A DNA stretch of 64,000 nucleotides. Source: Bacteroidota bacterium (lineage in GTDB: Bacteria > Bacteroidota > Bacteroidia > Chitinophagales > Chitinophagaceae). The position numbers were made by a program, and so were the translations under genes. Shown one piece after another: positions 55,869 through 63,021 of this stretch. The stretch is taken from assembly GCA_023387985.1 (NCBI GenBank), contig JAEWHC010000009.1, positions 744,001 through 808,000 on the forward strand, written 5' to 3'. Below the pieces are notes generated by a model. That model saw nothing but the letters and a program-made list of their open reading frames with translations. It ran no database searches and was not told where the DNA came from. The stretch's first letter is position 1; each line of letters opens with the position of its first letter.

Positions 55869-57017
55869 ATGGCTACCACAAAAAAATCAACCAAAAAGGC
55901 GGTCCCTGTAAAGGCGACGGAGGAGAAGAAGGTAAAGACCGCTGTAAAAAAAACTGCTACTCCTGCAGGTAAAAAACCTGCAGCTAAAAAAGCTGCCGCA
56001 AAGGCTCCTGTTTCAAAACCTGCCGAAAAAGTAACTAAGCCTGCAGCAGCTAAGGCGGCGACTGCCAAACCAAAACCAGCTACTAAAGCTGCAGCGCCAA
56101 AGGCCTCCGCAAAACCTGCTGCCAAAGTGGCGAAACCGGCAAAAGCTGCGGCTCCCGCTGCCAAAGCCCCGGTTGCAAAAGCTGCCACCCCTAAAACCAA
56201 GGAAGCAAAGCCTGCAAAAAAAACCACTCCGCGCAAAACGGCATCCAGGAAAAAGGATACCCGCAAGGTTGAGGTAATTAAAACGGATTCAGTGGCCAAA
56301 GTTGCCCGTGCTGCCAAACAAAAAGGGGGCACCACCACCTCCAACAGAAAGCAACAGGAAACCATTGTTATGCCTACGGTAATGAAAACCGAAGTGAGTA
56401 ACAGGGTAAAGCGGCCCGCTCCTAAAATCGTGGAAGATACGCCAAAGCAGGCTGAAGAAATCGTATTGGTGCGCCCCCAGGTGAGTTCAACCAAACTCAA
56501 GAAAAAAGATAAAGAAAAAACTACGGAAAAACCGGTAAAAATGCCGCCGATAAAGGCCACGGGTTCAATAAAATATGCCCCTGATTTTACCAGCTCCGTA
56601 TTGGATAAACCCAATGAAGAAGTGCTGATCAGTACGCCTACCATGCGTTACAGCGATTCGGATCTTGCCGAATTCCGCGAGCTGATTTTGCGTAAGCTGG
56701 AAAGCGCTCGCAAAGAATTGTCATACCTGCAGGGCATGATCAGCCGCAAAGATGAGTTGGGTGGAGACGATACTTACAACCCATATGTAACTATGGAAGA
56801 TGGTACCATGAGTATGGAAAGGGAACAACTGAGCCAGATGGCGGGAAGGCAGATCACATTTATTGACCACCTTGAAAAAGCCCTTATCCGGATCGAGAAC
56901 AAAACCTATGGTATTTGCCGGGTTACCGGGAAGCTTATTGAAAAAGCCCGCTTACGTGCAGTACCTCACGCTACATTGAGCATGGAAGCAAAAACCAGCA
57001 AGAACAGAGTATCATAA
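55869..57017 (+). CDS. DksA/TraR-like protein with histone-H1-like N-terminal arm
   Basis: A 382-residue fusion. Residues 1-150 are almost only Lys, Ala, Pro, Thr and Val in AAKPAAK-type repeats, like histone H1 or bacterial H1-like DNA-binding tails. A basic linker follows. The last 115 residues (SDLAEFRELILRKLESARKEL to the end) match the coiled-coil and C-terminal part of Bacteroidota DksA/TraR proteins, with GICRVTGKLIEKARLRAVPHATLS. The four-Cys zinc site is reduced to one Cys, as is common in this subgroup. DksA-like proteins act on RNA polymerase. It is 5 bases after ileS, so probably cotranscribed. Confidence 0.85.
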   Translation: MATTKKSTKKAVPVKATEEKKVKTAVKKTATPAGKKPAAKKAAAKAPVSKPAEKVTKPAAAKAATAKPKPATKAAAPKASAKPAAKVAKPAKAAAPAAKAPVAKAATPKTKEAKPAKKTTPRKTASRKKDTRKVEVIKTDSVAKVARAAKQKGGTTTSNRKQQETIVMPTVMKTEVSNRVKRPAPKIVEDTPKQAEEIVLVRPQVSSTKLKKKDKEKTTEKPVKMPPIKATGSIKYAPDFTSSVLDKPNEEVLISTPTMRYSDSDLAEFRELILRKLESARKELSYLQGMISRKDELGGDDTYNPYVTMEDGTMSMEREQLSQMAGRQITFIDHLEKALIRIENKTYGICRVTGKLIEKARLRAVPHATLSMEAKTSKNRVS

Positions 57018-57038
57018 TCAATCATAACTGCTATGCAG

Positions 57039-57067
57039 GCCCTCATGTACCAACATGAGGGCTTTTT
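57039..57067 (+). terminator. Rho-independent terminator after the ileS/DksA-like pair
   Basis: GCCCTCATGT, loop ACCA, ACATGAGGGC: a perfect 10-bp stem followed by TTTTT, 22 bases after the stop. Confidence 0.92.
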
Positions 57068-57166
57068 GATTTCAGTGCCTGACCATCCCGTTCTGTACTT
57101 TTGAACCCCATTGGCTTTTAATATCATTTAATGATTTTTCGCATAGTTTAGGCTAACCAGATCTGG

Positions 57167-57174
57167 TAATTTTG
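57167..57174 (+). promoter_or_regulatory. -7 box before hypD
   Basis: TAATTTTG matches TAnnTTTG and lies 25 bases upstream of the hypD ATG. No good -33 element is at the usual distance. Confidence 0.45.
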
Positions 57175-57199
57175 TTTGGCTAACCGCAAACAGCATAAA

Positions 57200-58288
57200 A
57201 TGAAATACCTGACTGAATATCGTGATGCGGAAACAGTGAGCAGCTATTTGAAAGAAATCAGGAAGCTGGTTACAAGGCCGTGGACCATTATGGAAATTTG
57301 CGGCGGTCAGACCCATAGCCTGGTTAAGAACGGTATTCTGGATCTGCTTCCCGGCGAGGTTCGGCTGGTTCATGGTCCCGGATGTCCGGTGTGTGTTACT
57401 CCGCTTCATTTAATTGATAGGGCAATTCACCTTGCAGAAAAACACCATGTAATTCTATGCAGTTATGGCGATATGCTGCGCGTGCCCGGCAGCAGCAAGA
57501 GTTTGCTGGAAGCCAAAAGTGCCGGTGCAGATGTCCGAATTTTGTATTCCCCGCTTGATGCGGTAAAATTGGCAGCGGAAAACCCAGGCAAAGAAGTGGT
57601 GTTTTTTGCGGTAGGTTTTGAGACCACGGCTCCCGCCAACGCGTTGAGCGTAAAACTGGCCAAGGAACAAGGCGTGACGAATTATTCCATACTAACGTCC
57701 CATGTATTGGTGCCACCTGCCATTGAAGCCATTGCAAACAGTGCGGATAATGTGGTGCAGGGTTTTCTCGCTGCAGGACACGTATGTACCATTATGGGCC
57801 TGGATGAATATTTTCCGTTGGTGAAGAGAAACAAATTGCCCGTAGTGGTTACCGGATTTGAACCGGTTGATTTGCTTCAGGGGATTTATATGCTTTTGCA
57901 TCAGCTGGAAAGAGGTGAATACAAACTGGAGAACCAATACAGCCGCATGGTGAAAGCCGAAGGTAATTATGAAGCCCGTAAGATCATTGAAGAGATCTTT
58001 ACCGTCAGCGATCGCGAATGGCGCGGTATCGGCAATATTCCCGGAAGTGGCTATGAGGTGCGTGAGGAATATGTGGCATACGATGCAAACCAGAAGTTCA
58101 AAATTGATATTGTAAAAACGGAAGAAAGCAAAGAATGCATTGCCGGTGAAATTTTGAGAGGAAAAAAAAAGCCGTACCAATGTCTTCAATTTGCTAAAAA
58201 ATGCACGCCAATTAATCCGCTTGGTGCACCAATGGTAAGTAGTGAGGGGGCCTGTGCAGCCTATTTTCATTTTAATAACCTGAATTAA
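57200..58288 (+). CDS. hypD: HypD, [NiFe] hydrogenase maturation protein
   Basis: HypD is the Fe-S scaffold on which the Fe(CN)2CO unit of [NiFe] hydrogenase is built, with HypC and HypE. The 362-residue protein shows MEICGGQTHSLVKNGI, the core motif LVHGPGCPVCVTP with two reactive cysteines, FFAVGFETTAPAN, VVTGFEPVDLLQG and a C-terminal Fe-S region (CIAGEILRG, CLQFAKKCTP, SSEGACAAY). I chose ATG 57200; a TTG at 57176 adds eight residues. hypE follows after 21 bases, but hypC, hypF, hypA/B and the hydrogenase genes are not in the window. Confidence 0.96.
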   Translation: MKYLTEYRDAETVSSYLKEIRKLVTRPWTIMEICGGQTHSLVKNGILDLLPGEVRLVHGPGCPVCVTPLHLIDRAIHLAEKHHVILCSYGDMLRVPGSSKSLLEAKSAGADVRILYSPLDAVKLAAENPGKEVVFFAVGFETTAPANALSVKLAKEQGVTNYSILTSHVLVPPAIEAIANSADNVVQGFLAAGHVCTIMGLDEYFPLVKRNKLPVVVTGFEPVDLLQGIYMLLHQLERGEYKLENQYSRMVKAEGNYEARKIIEEIFTVSDREWRGIGNIPGSGYEVREEYVAYDANQKFKIDIVKTEESKECIAGEILRGKKKPYQCLQFAKKCTPINPLGAPMVSSEGACAAYFHFNNLN

Positions 58289-58309
58289 ATTCAAAAGTCA
58301 AAATAGTTG

Positions 58310-59359
58310 ATGTCTGATATTTTAAATCTTGCCTGCCCAATGCCCAAGTTCGATTTTGATGCTGTTCAGCTGGGACACGGCAGTGGTGGGATATTAAGTT
58401 ATAAATTGCTTGAAACCGGTGTGTTTAATATTTTGGCGAATGACAAACTGAATGAAAAGCACGATGGTGCTTATTTTGAGGCAACCGGCAGAATGGCATT
58501 CAGTACAGATAGTTTCGTAGTGCAGCCATTGTTTTTTCCCGGAGGAAATATTGGCGAATTGGCTATCTATGGCACGGTAAATGACCTGGCTATGTGCGGA
58601 GCAATGGCCAAATACATTTCGCTTTCCTTTATACTGGAAGAAGGTTTGCCGATGGAACAACTCTGGCAGATTATGCACAGCATAAAAGCAGCCTGCGACA
58701 GGGCTGGTGTTCAGGTAATAACCGGGGATACCAAAGTAGTAGAAAAAGGTAAAGGGGATGGCATTTTCATCAACACTTCCGGGATAGGTGTTGTTCATGA
58801 AAAGGCCGATATTTCAATGTACCGGGTAAAGCCTGGTGACACTATCCTTTGCAGTGGCATGCTGGCCCAGCATGGCATTGCCATTATGAGCAAACGGAAC
58901 GGGCTTGAGTTTGATACAGACGTGGTGAGTGACACTGCACCCCTGAATCAATCGGTAAAGAAATTGCTGGATTGCGCCGGAGGCAAGATCCACTTTCTGC
59001 GCGATGCAACAAGAGGTGGCGTAGCTAGTGTACTCAATGAACTTGCAAAAGATGCCGTTCTGGGAATTGAGATCAATGAAAAAGATTTACAACTTGAAGA
59101 GCAGGTGGCCGGGGCCTGTGAAATGCTTGGCCTGGATCCGCTTTATGTGGCCAATGAAGGTAAATTCCTGGCCGTTGTAGATGCATCCGTAGCTGATATA
59201 TGCCTTTCTGTACTGAAAGAAGATGAGTTTGGCAGACATGCATCCATCATCGGCAAAGTAAAGGATGAACATAACGGACAGGTATTGATGAAAAGTCGCA
59301 TAGGAGGAAGAAGGGTGGTGAATATGCTTCCTGGGGAACAATTGCCCAGGATTTGCTGA
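58310..59359 (+). CDS. hypE: HypE, hydrogenase thiocyanate-forming maturation protein
   Basis: HypE dehydrates the carbamoyl group placed on its C-terminal cysteine to a cyano group and passes it to HypC-HypD. The 349-residue PurM-like protein has LGHGSGGILS, the dimer strand GTVNDLAMCGA, ITGDTKVVEKGKGDGIFINT, LRDATRGGVASVLNELA and the family end LPRIC with the acceptor Cys as last residue. ATG 58310 is preferred over the adjacent TTG 58307. It forms an operon with hypD. Carbamoyl supply would need HypF, which is not seen here. Confidence 0.96.
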   Translation: MSDILNLACPMPKFDFDAVQLGHGSGGILSYKLLETGVFNILANDKLNEKHDGAYFEATGRMAFSTDSFVVQPLFFPGGNIGELAIYGTVNDLAMCGAMAKYISLSFILEEGLPMEQLWQIMHSIKAACDRAGVQVITGDTKVVEKGKGDGIFINTSGIGVVHEKADISMYRVKPGDTILCSGMLAQHGIAIMSKRNGLEFDTDVVSDTAPLNQSVKKLLDCAGGKIHFLRDATRGGVASVLNELAKDAVLGIEINEKDLQLEEQVAGACEMLGLDPLYVANEGKFLAVVDASVADICLSVLKEDEFGRHASIIGKVKDEHNGQVLMKSRIGGRRVVNMLPGEQLPRIC

Positions 59360-59410
59360 ACGCCCAATGACAGGCAGATTAGCACGGAACGTGGTGTTCG
59401 GGGCCGAAAA

Positions 59411-60088
59411 CTATGCCAGTGCTTCAGGAAATTCTCTTTGTACACGATTTTTTATATTTTCAAAATCCTTATACTTCAAATGCACTTTAATGATAAAAAG
59501 GATTGAAAGTGCAATAAAGAAAATTGCGTAGGTGATGGGGAGTTTAAAAATGGGCCAATCAAATACTTTGTCAAACAATTTAAAGCTGAAATAAACCAAG
59601 ATCACCCAAAATGTATCACTATACCAGTAATTTGTGTCAGTGAAACTCAATTTATGTTTAAGTTTTTTCAACCACATCCATTTAGAAATGGATAGATAAA
59701 CATCAATCAGCCAAAGCATTCCAAGAAGACAGACCCCCAAGATCCAATGAATGTTGTTTGCAAAATAAATGAATACAAGTATTCCAATAAATAGGAAAAA
59801 TTGAGGGGATTTGAGTAGCGAGTTTCTGAATGCTTTGCCTCGTTTTCTGGCTTCCTCAAGCAGCGCAATTTCCTTGTCCCGCACCAAATGCGCAAATCCA
59901 AACAGCCCGAATTTCTTATAGGATTTCAGCAATGCTTCTTCGAAATCCAGTTCAGGTTCGTCCTTTATGATTGCTTCAATATCCTTAGCCAAATGATCCA
60001 CAATTTCTACTTGCAGATCAAAATACCTTACACCTTTCTTTCGGGTGAATTCCATCAACTTTTCAGTCTGTCCCCTGGATAGTTTCAT
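59411..60088 (-). CDS. Membrane protein partner of a PadR regulator
   Basis: A 225-residue protein. The first 90 residues are helical and charged (FTRKKGVRYFDLQVEIVDHLAKDIE), resembling the HAAS-type soluble domain often found in PadR partner proteins. Four membrane segments follow at about residues 93-115, 118-135, 155-172 and 180-200. Its ATG overlaps the stop of the PadR gene by four bases, so the two are translationally coupled. Function unknown; a signalling or regulator-sequestering role is only an inference from gene order. Confidence 0.65.
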   Translation of the reverse strand: MKLSRGQTEKLMEFTRKKGVRYFDLQVEIVDHLAKDIEAIIKDEPELDFEEALLKSYKKFGLFGFAHLVRDKEIALLEEARKRGKAFRNSLLKSPQFFLFIGILVFIYFANNIHWILGVCLLGMLWLIDVYLSISKWMWLKKLKHKLSFTDTNYWYSDTFWVILVYFSFKLFDKVFDWPIFKLPITYAIFFIALSILFIIKVHLKYKDFENIKNRVQREFPEALA

Positions 60089-60423
60089 CCCTTTGCAGTT
60101 TTCAGATTAAAAATCAAGGCCATTTGATTCCAGAAATCCTGAATACTTTCCAGCATACTTACGGCTTCGTTTTTTCCTTTTCGGGTAAGTTCGTAATATT
60201 TCCTTTTGCGATTGTCTACCTCTTCATAAATTGCCGTAATAATGCCTTCTCCTTCAAGTTTATGCAAGCATGGATACAAAGCGCCTTCCGTAAGTTTCAA
60301 TCGTTCACCGGTCATTGTCTTCACCCGTCGCGTAATTTCATAACCGTACATTCTGCCTTCTTCCTGCAGCAGTTTCAGCACTATCGGCGTGAGCATGCCT
60401 TTTATGAATTGATCTGAAGCCAT
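60085..60423 (-). CDS. PadR-family transcriptional regulator
   Basis: A 112-residue winged-helix repressor-type protein. The PadR core is clear: LLQEEGRMYGYEITRRVK, LTEGALYPCLHKLEGEGII with the recognition helix and DNRKRKYYELTRKG forming the wing. It lacks a long C-terminal effector domain and so is of the small PadR-s2 type. It is likely to control its own two-gene operon from the palindrome just upstream of its start. The trigger is unknown. Confidence 0.92.
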   Translation of the reverse strand: MASDQFIKGMLTPIVLKLLQEEGRMYGYEITRRVKTMTGERLKLTEGALYPCLHKLEGEGIITAIYEEVDNRKRKYYELTRKGKNEAVSMLESIQDFWNQMALIFNLKTAKG

Positions 60424-60447
60424 AAGTAAAATTAAGTGATTCCGTGT

Positions 60448-60457
60448 TACTTAAGTA
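60448..60457. promoter_or_regulatory. Probable PadR operator/promoter
   Basis: TACTTAAGTA is a perfect 10-bp palindrome 24 bases upstream of the padR start. The related words TTAAGT (in ATTAAGTGA) and CTTAGGTATA flank it within 25 bases. PadR genes commonly regulate themselves through such dyads; binding here is inferred. Confidence 0.45.
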
Positions 60458-60488
60458 TCTTAGGTATATAACTTTGAAAGTTACTTTT

Positions 60489-61010
60489 TCATGCTCCGCA
60501 TATTTTTTTCATCAGCAGATCTGTCTGAACATCTTTACCCAAGATGAAAGGATGCCGTCCAAAAGTCACAAAGCCGTTTTTCTCATAAAAACGGATGGCT
60601 TTCTCATTTTTTTCCCAAACACCGAGCCATACGAATTCGGCTTTTATTTTGCCGGAAATTTCCAGGGCTTTATCAAAAAGCAGCTGTCCCACTTTCCTGC
60701 CCTGAAATTTTTTCAGCACATAGATACGCTCAATTTCAAGAGCATTTGCCGCATGCAGATCAGTTTGGGATGCTCCGATGTTTACTTTAAGATAGCCCGC
60801 AGGTTCGGTATCACAATAGGCAATGTAAAACGCCGATGAATTCTCGTTTAGTTCTTTTCTAAGTTGTGCTGTCGAAAATGCATGATTCAGGTAGAGCTCC
60901 ATATCTGTTGCGCTGTTGTACGGAGAAAATGTTTCCGAAAAGGTCAGCCTGCTGAGCTGTTTCAGTAAACCCAGTTTATCCACGCCTGTTTTCACTATGT
61001 ACATTTGCAT
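60489..61010 (-). CDS. GNAT acetyltransferase (PaiA-like)
   Basis: A 173-residue N-acetyltransferase. The early segment LSRLTFSETFSPYNS resembles PaiA-type polyamine acetyltransferases, and the acetyl-CoA loop is FQGRKVGQLLFDKAL (Q/R-x-x-G-x-G/A type). The C-terminal WEKNEKAIRFYEKNGFVTFG is the usual GNAT end. The substrate could be a polyamine or another small amine but cannot be proved from the sequence. It is divergent from the MerR-like gene across 200 bases. Confidence 0.85.
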   Translation of the reverse strand: MQMYIVKTGVDKLGLLKQLSRLTFSETFSPYNSATDMELYLNHAFSTAQLRKELNENSSAFYIAYCDTEPAGYLKVNIGASQTDLHAANALEIERIYVLKKFQGRKVGQLLFDKALEISGKIKAEFVWLGVWEKNEKAIRFYEKNGFVTFGRHPFILGKDVQTDLLMKKICGA

Positions 61011-61210
61011 ACCGCAAAGCTCAGAAGAAAAAATGATTCAATTGCTTACCGCATTTAGCGAAGATGGGCCCACTTAGGCTCAAAGACCACCTTAAAAAGA
61101 TTTACCACAAATTTTCCCTTCATTATGTGGTAATCATTGATCAGGCAGGTGTCGGAAATTCAGGGATATCTTTTCGCAAACTTTTATCACCAATCATAGT
61201 AAATTGCATC

Positions 61211-62449
61211 ATGGCATCTCAACAATTGGATCTTTTTAGCGGAGCGCCTAAACCACCCAAAAATGTATGGGTTGAACCAGAGGCATCAGAAACCGGAGAA
61301 GGAAAAGAAACACAGGAAAACCCCGAGTCTGCTGTGCCGGAGCCCGAGGCCGGAAAGGCCAGGTCAGCCATTACCGTGGTAATGCCTTCGGAGGATGAGC
61401 AGGCGCCGGTAATTCCTGTAGGTGCAAACAAAGAGCCTGCGGCAGAAGTACCGGCGCAGGAAGAAGATACCCATCAGGAGCCTATAGTGGAAAATGGAGA
61501 TGACCAGGTAAATCCCGAAAGCCAATTGGTGCCTGAGGTGGAAATTGAAGCAGATGAATCTGAAAATCACCCGGCATCGCTTGCCTATGTTGTTGATGAA
61601 GAAACAACGGAAGATATGGAAATGGAAGCCGGCACTGAAAAAGGGGCGCCACAGGAAATCGGGATCGAAAACAGGCCTGCCTCAATTGCTGATCCCGTAG
61701 AATTTTCAGAAAGACCGGGAGATAAGGTTGAAAATTCAGCAGAAGAGCAGGCTGAAAAGGAAGAAGAAGAAAACGCAGTTGAAGATGAAAAAGAAAACGC
61801 TGAAACTGAAGATGAAGAAGAAGGAGAAAGAGAGCCGGCACTGTTGACAGATGAGCAGGAAGATGAGAAGGCGGAAAAAGATGAAAACGGAGGCCTAACC
61901 GCCCAAACTGGCCATTCCGGTGAAGAAATTGCTGTTTCGGAAGACAGAACAGGACAGGTTGAAACTGCAGGATCAGAAGCTATTAAAGATAGAAAGGAAG
62001 AAACCACAATTATTTTTGATCAGCATGGTGAAGCCGGGGTGACCGCTGAGGCAGAAATTCAGCAAAAAGAAATGGAGCCGGTAGAAAACAGCCCTTCTCA
62101 GGTTCGTGGTACTGGTATGCCCCCGGACGACCAATTGTTCAGTAAGCAGTATTATACTATGGCCGAAACAACCGATATGCTTGGCATCTCCCATAGCATG
62201 GTTCGTTTCTGGGAAAATGAATTTCCAATTTTAAAGCCCCGTAAAAACCGCAAGGGAGACCGCTATTTCCGTCCTGAGGATATAAAAAACCTGGAGTTGA
62301 TCTTTCACCTGCTTAAAGTTCGCCGCTTTACCATTGAAGGAGCAAGAGAATATATGAAAAGCAATAAAGGTGGCCTTGAGCAGCTTGATCTAATTAAGAA
62401 GCTGGAAGGGTTAAGATCGTTTTTAAATGAACTAAAAACACAGATTTAA
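61211..62449 (+). CDS. MerR-family regulator with long acidic arm and QLDLF motif
   Basis: A 412-residue protein. Only the last 101 residues (from KQYYTMAETTDMLGISHS) form the MerR winged helix: the recognition part MVRFWENEFP, wing KPRKNRKGDRYFRPED, then the helical FHLLKVRRFTIEGAREYM. The N-terminal 310 residues are disordered-looking, extremely rich in Glu, Asp, Pro and Ala. Residues 5-9 read QLDLF, matching the beta-clamp-binding consensus. I chose ATG 61211 because MASQQLDLFSG looks like a natural start; the open frame upstream (to 61064) lacks support. Usual MerR proteins of this group are about 110-130 residues. The stop overlaps the next gene. Confidence 0.8.
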   Translation: MASQQLDLFSGAPKPPKNVWVEPEASETGEGKETQENPESAVPEPEAGKARSAITVVMPSEDEQAPVIPVGANKEPAAEVPAQEEDTHQEPIVENGDDQVNPESQLVPEVEIEADESENHPASLAYVVDEETTEDMEMEAGTEKGAPQEIGIENRPASIADPVEFSERPGDKVENSAEEQAEKEEEENAVEDEKENAETEDEEEGEREPALLTDEQEDEKAEKDENGGLTAQTGHSGEEIAVSEDRTGQVETAGSEAIKDRKEETTIIFDQHGEAGVTAEAEIQQKEMEPVENSPSQVRGTGMPPDDQLFSKQYYTMAETTDMLGISHSMVRFWENEFPILKPRKNRKGDRYFRPEDIKNLELIFHLLKVRRFTIEGAREYMKSNKGGLEQLDLIKKLEGLRSFLNELKTQI

Positions 62450-63021
62450 TGAAAATAACTTTATGGGCTGCCTTCGTTTTCGGCAGCATCGTTATGTTTT
62501 CCTGTGGCAGTTCCCGGCCCATAAAATCAGAACCGCCAACTGTAGAAAACGTAGAAGTGCCTAAGGTAGCGGCTTACCAAACGCTTGACGACCATGGACA
62601 CAAAATGCTGGTGGGGCAAATTACTCCCGATCTGATAAAAAACGAGACGGACTTTCCATGGTATGCCCAAACGCTTAGTTATTATAAACCCAAAGAAGAA
62701 CTGGTACAACAATACAAGGATAAAGCCGGCAGGTTCAACATTGTTTTGTTTGCAGGTACCTGGTGTGAAGATTCGCATTTTATCGTACCCGGTTATATTA
62801 AAACCATGGAAACAGCCGGCGTACCTGCAGACCGCCTTGAGTTTTGGGCAACCGACCGCGAGAAACATACCCTGAATGATATGCATACAAAATATGGGGT
62901 AACGCTTGTTCCAACCATTATCATTTTTCAGGATGGCAGCGAAGTTGGCCGCGTGGTGGAATATGGCGAATCGGGTTTACCGGATACCGATTTACTTGCA
63001 ATTATGAAAAAGGTTCATTAG
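62449..63021 (+). CDS. Thioredoxin-like lipoprotein
   Basis: A 190-residue protein with a lipoprotein signal peptide (VMFSCGSS; Cys 19 is the likely lipid site), so it is membrane-anchored in the periplasm. The thioredoxin-like core has FNIVLFAGTWCEDS, then VPGYIKTME and the cis-Pro strand GVTLVPTIIIFQDG. The active-site position reads WCEDS: the first Cys is kept but the second is Ser, so it cannot make the usual disulfide alone. The ATG shares one base with the MerR stop, suggesting coupling. Confidence 0.85.
   Translation: MKITLWAAFVFGSIVMFSCGSSRPIKSEPPTVENVEVPKVAAYQTLDDHGHKMLVGQITPDLIKNETDFPWYAQTLSYYKPKEELVQQYKDKAGRFNIVLFAGTWCEDSHFIVPGYIKTMETAGVPADRLEFWATDREKHTLNDMHTKYGVTLVPTIIIFQDGSEVGRVVEYGESGLPDTDLLAIMKKVH

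Noticed and set aside
55853..56644. Minus-strand open frame of about 263 codons rich in Ala, Gly and Phe
   Set aside because: It is the mirror of the Lys/Ala/Pro arm of the DksA-like gene; low-complexity coding on one strand keeps the other open.
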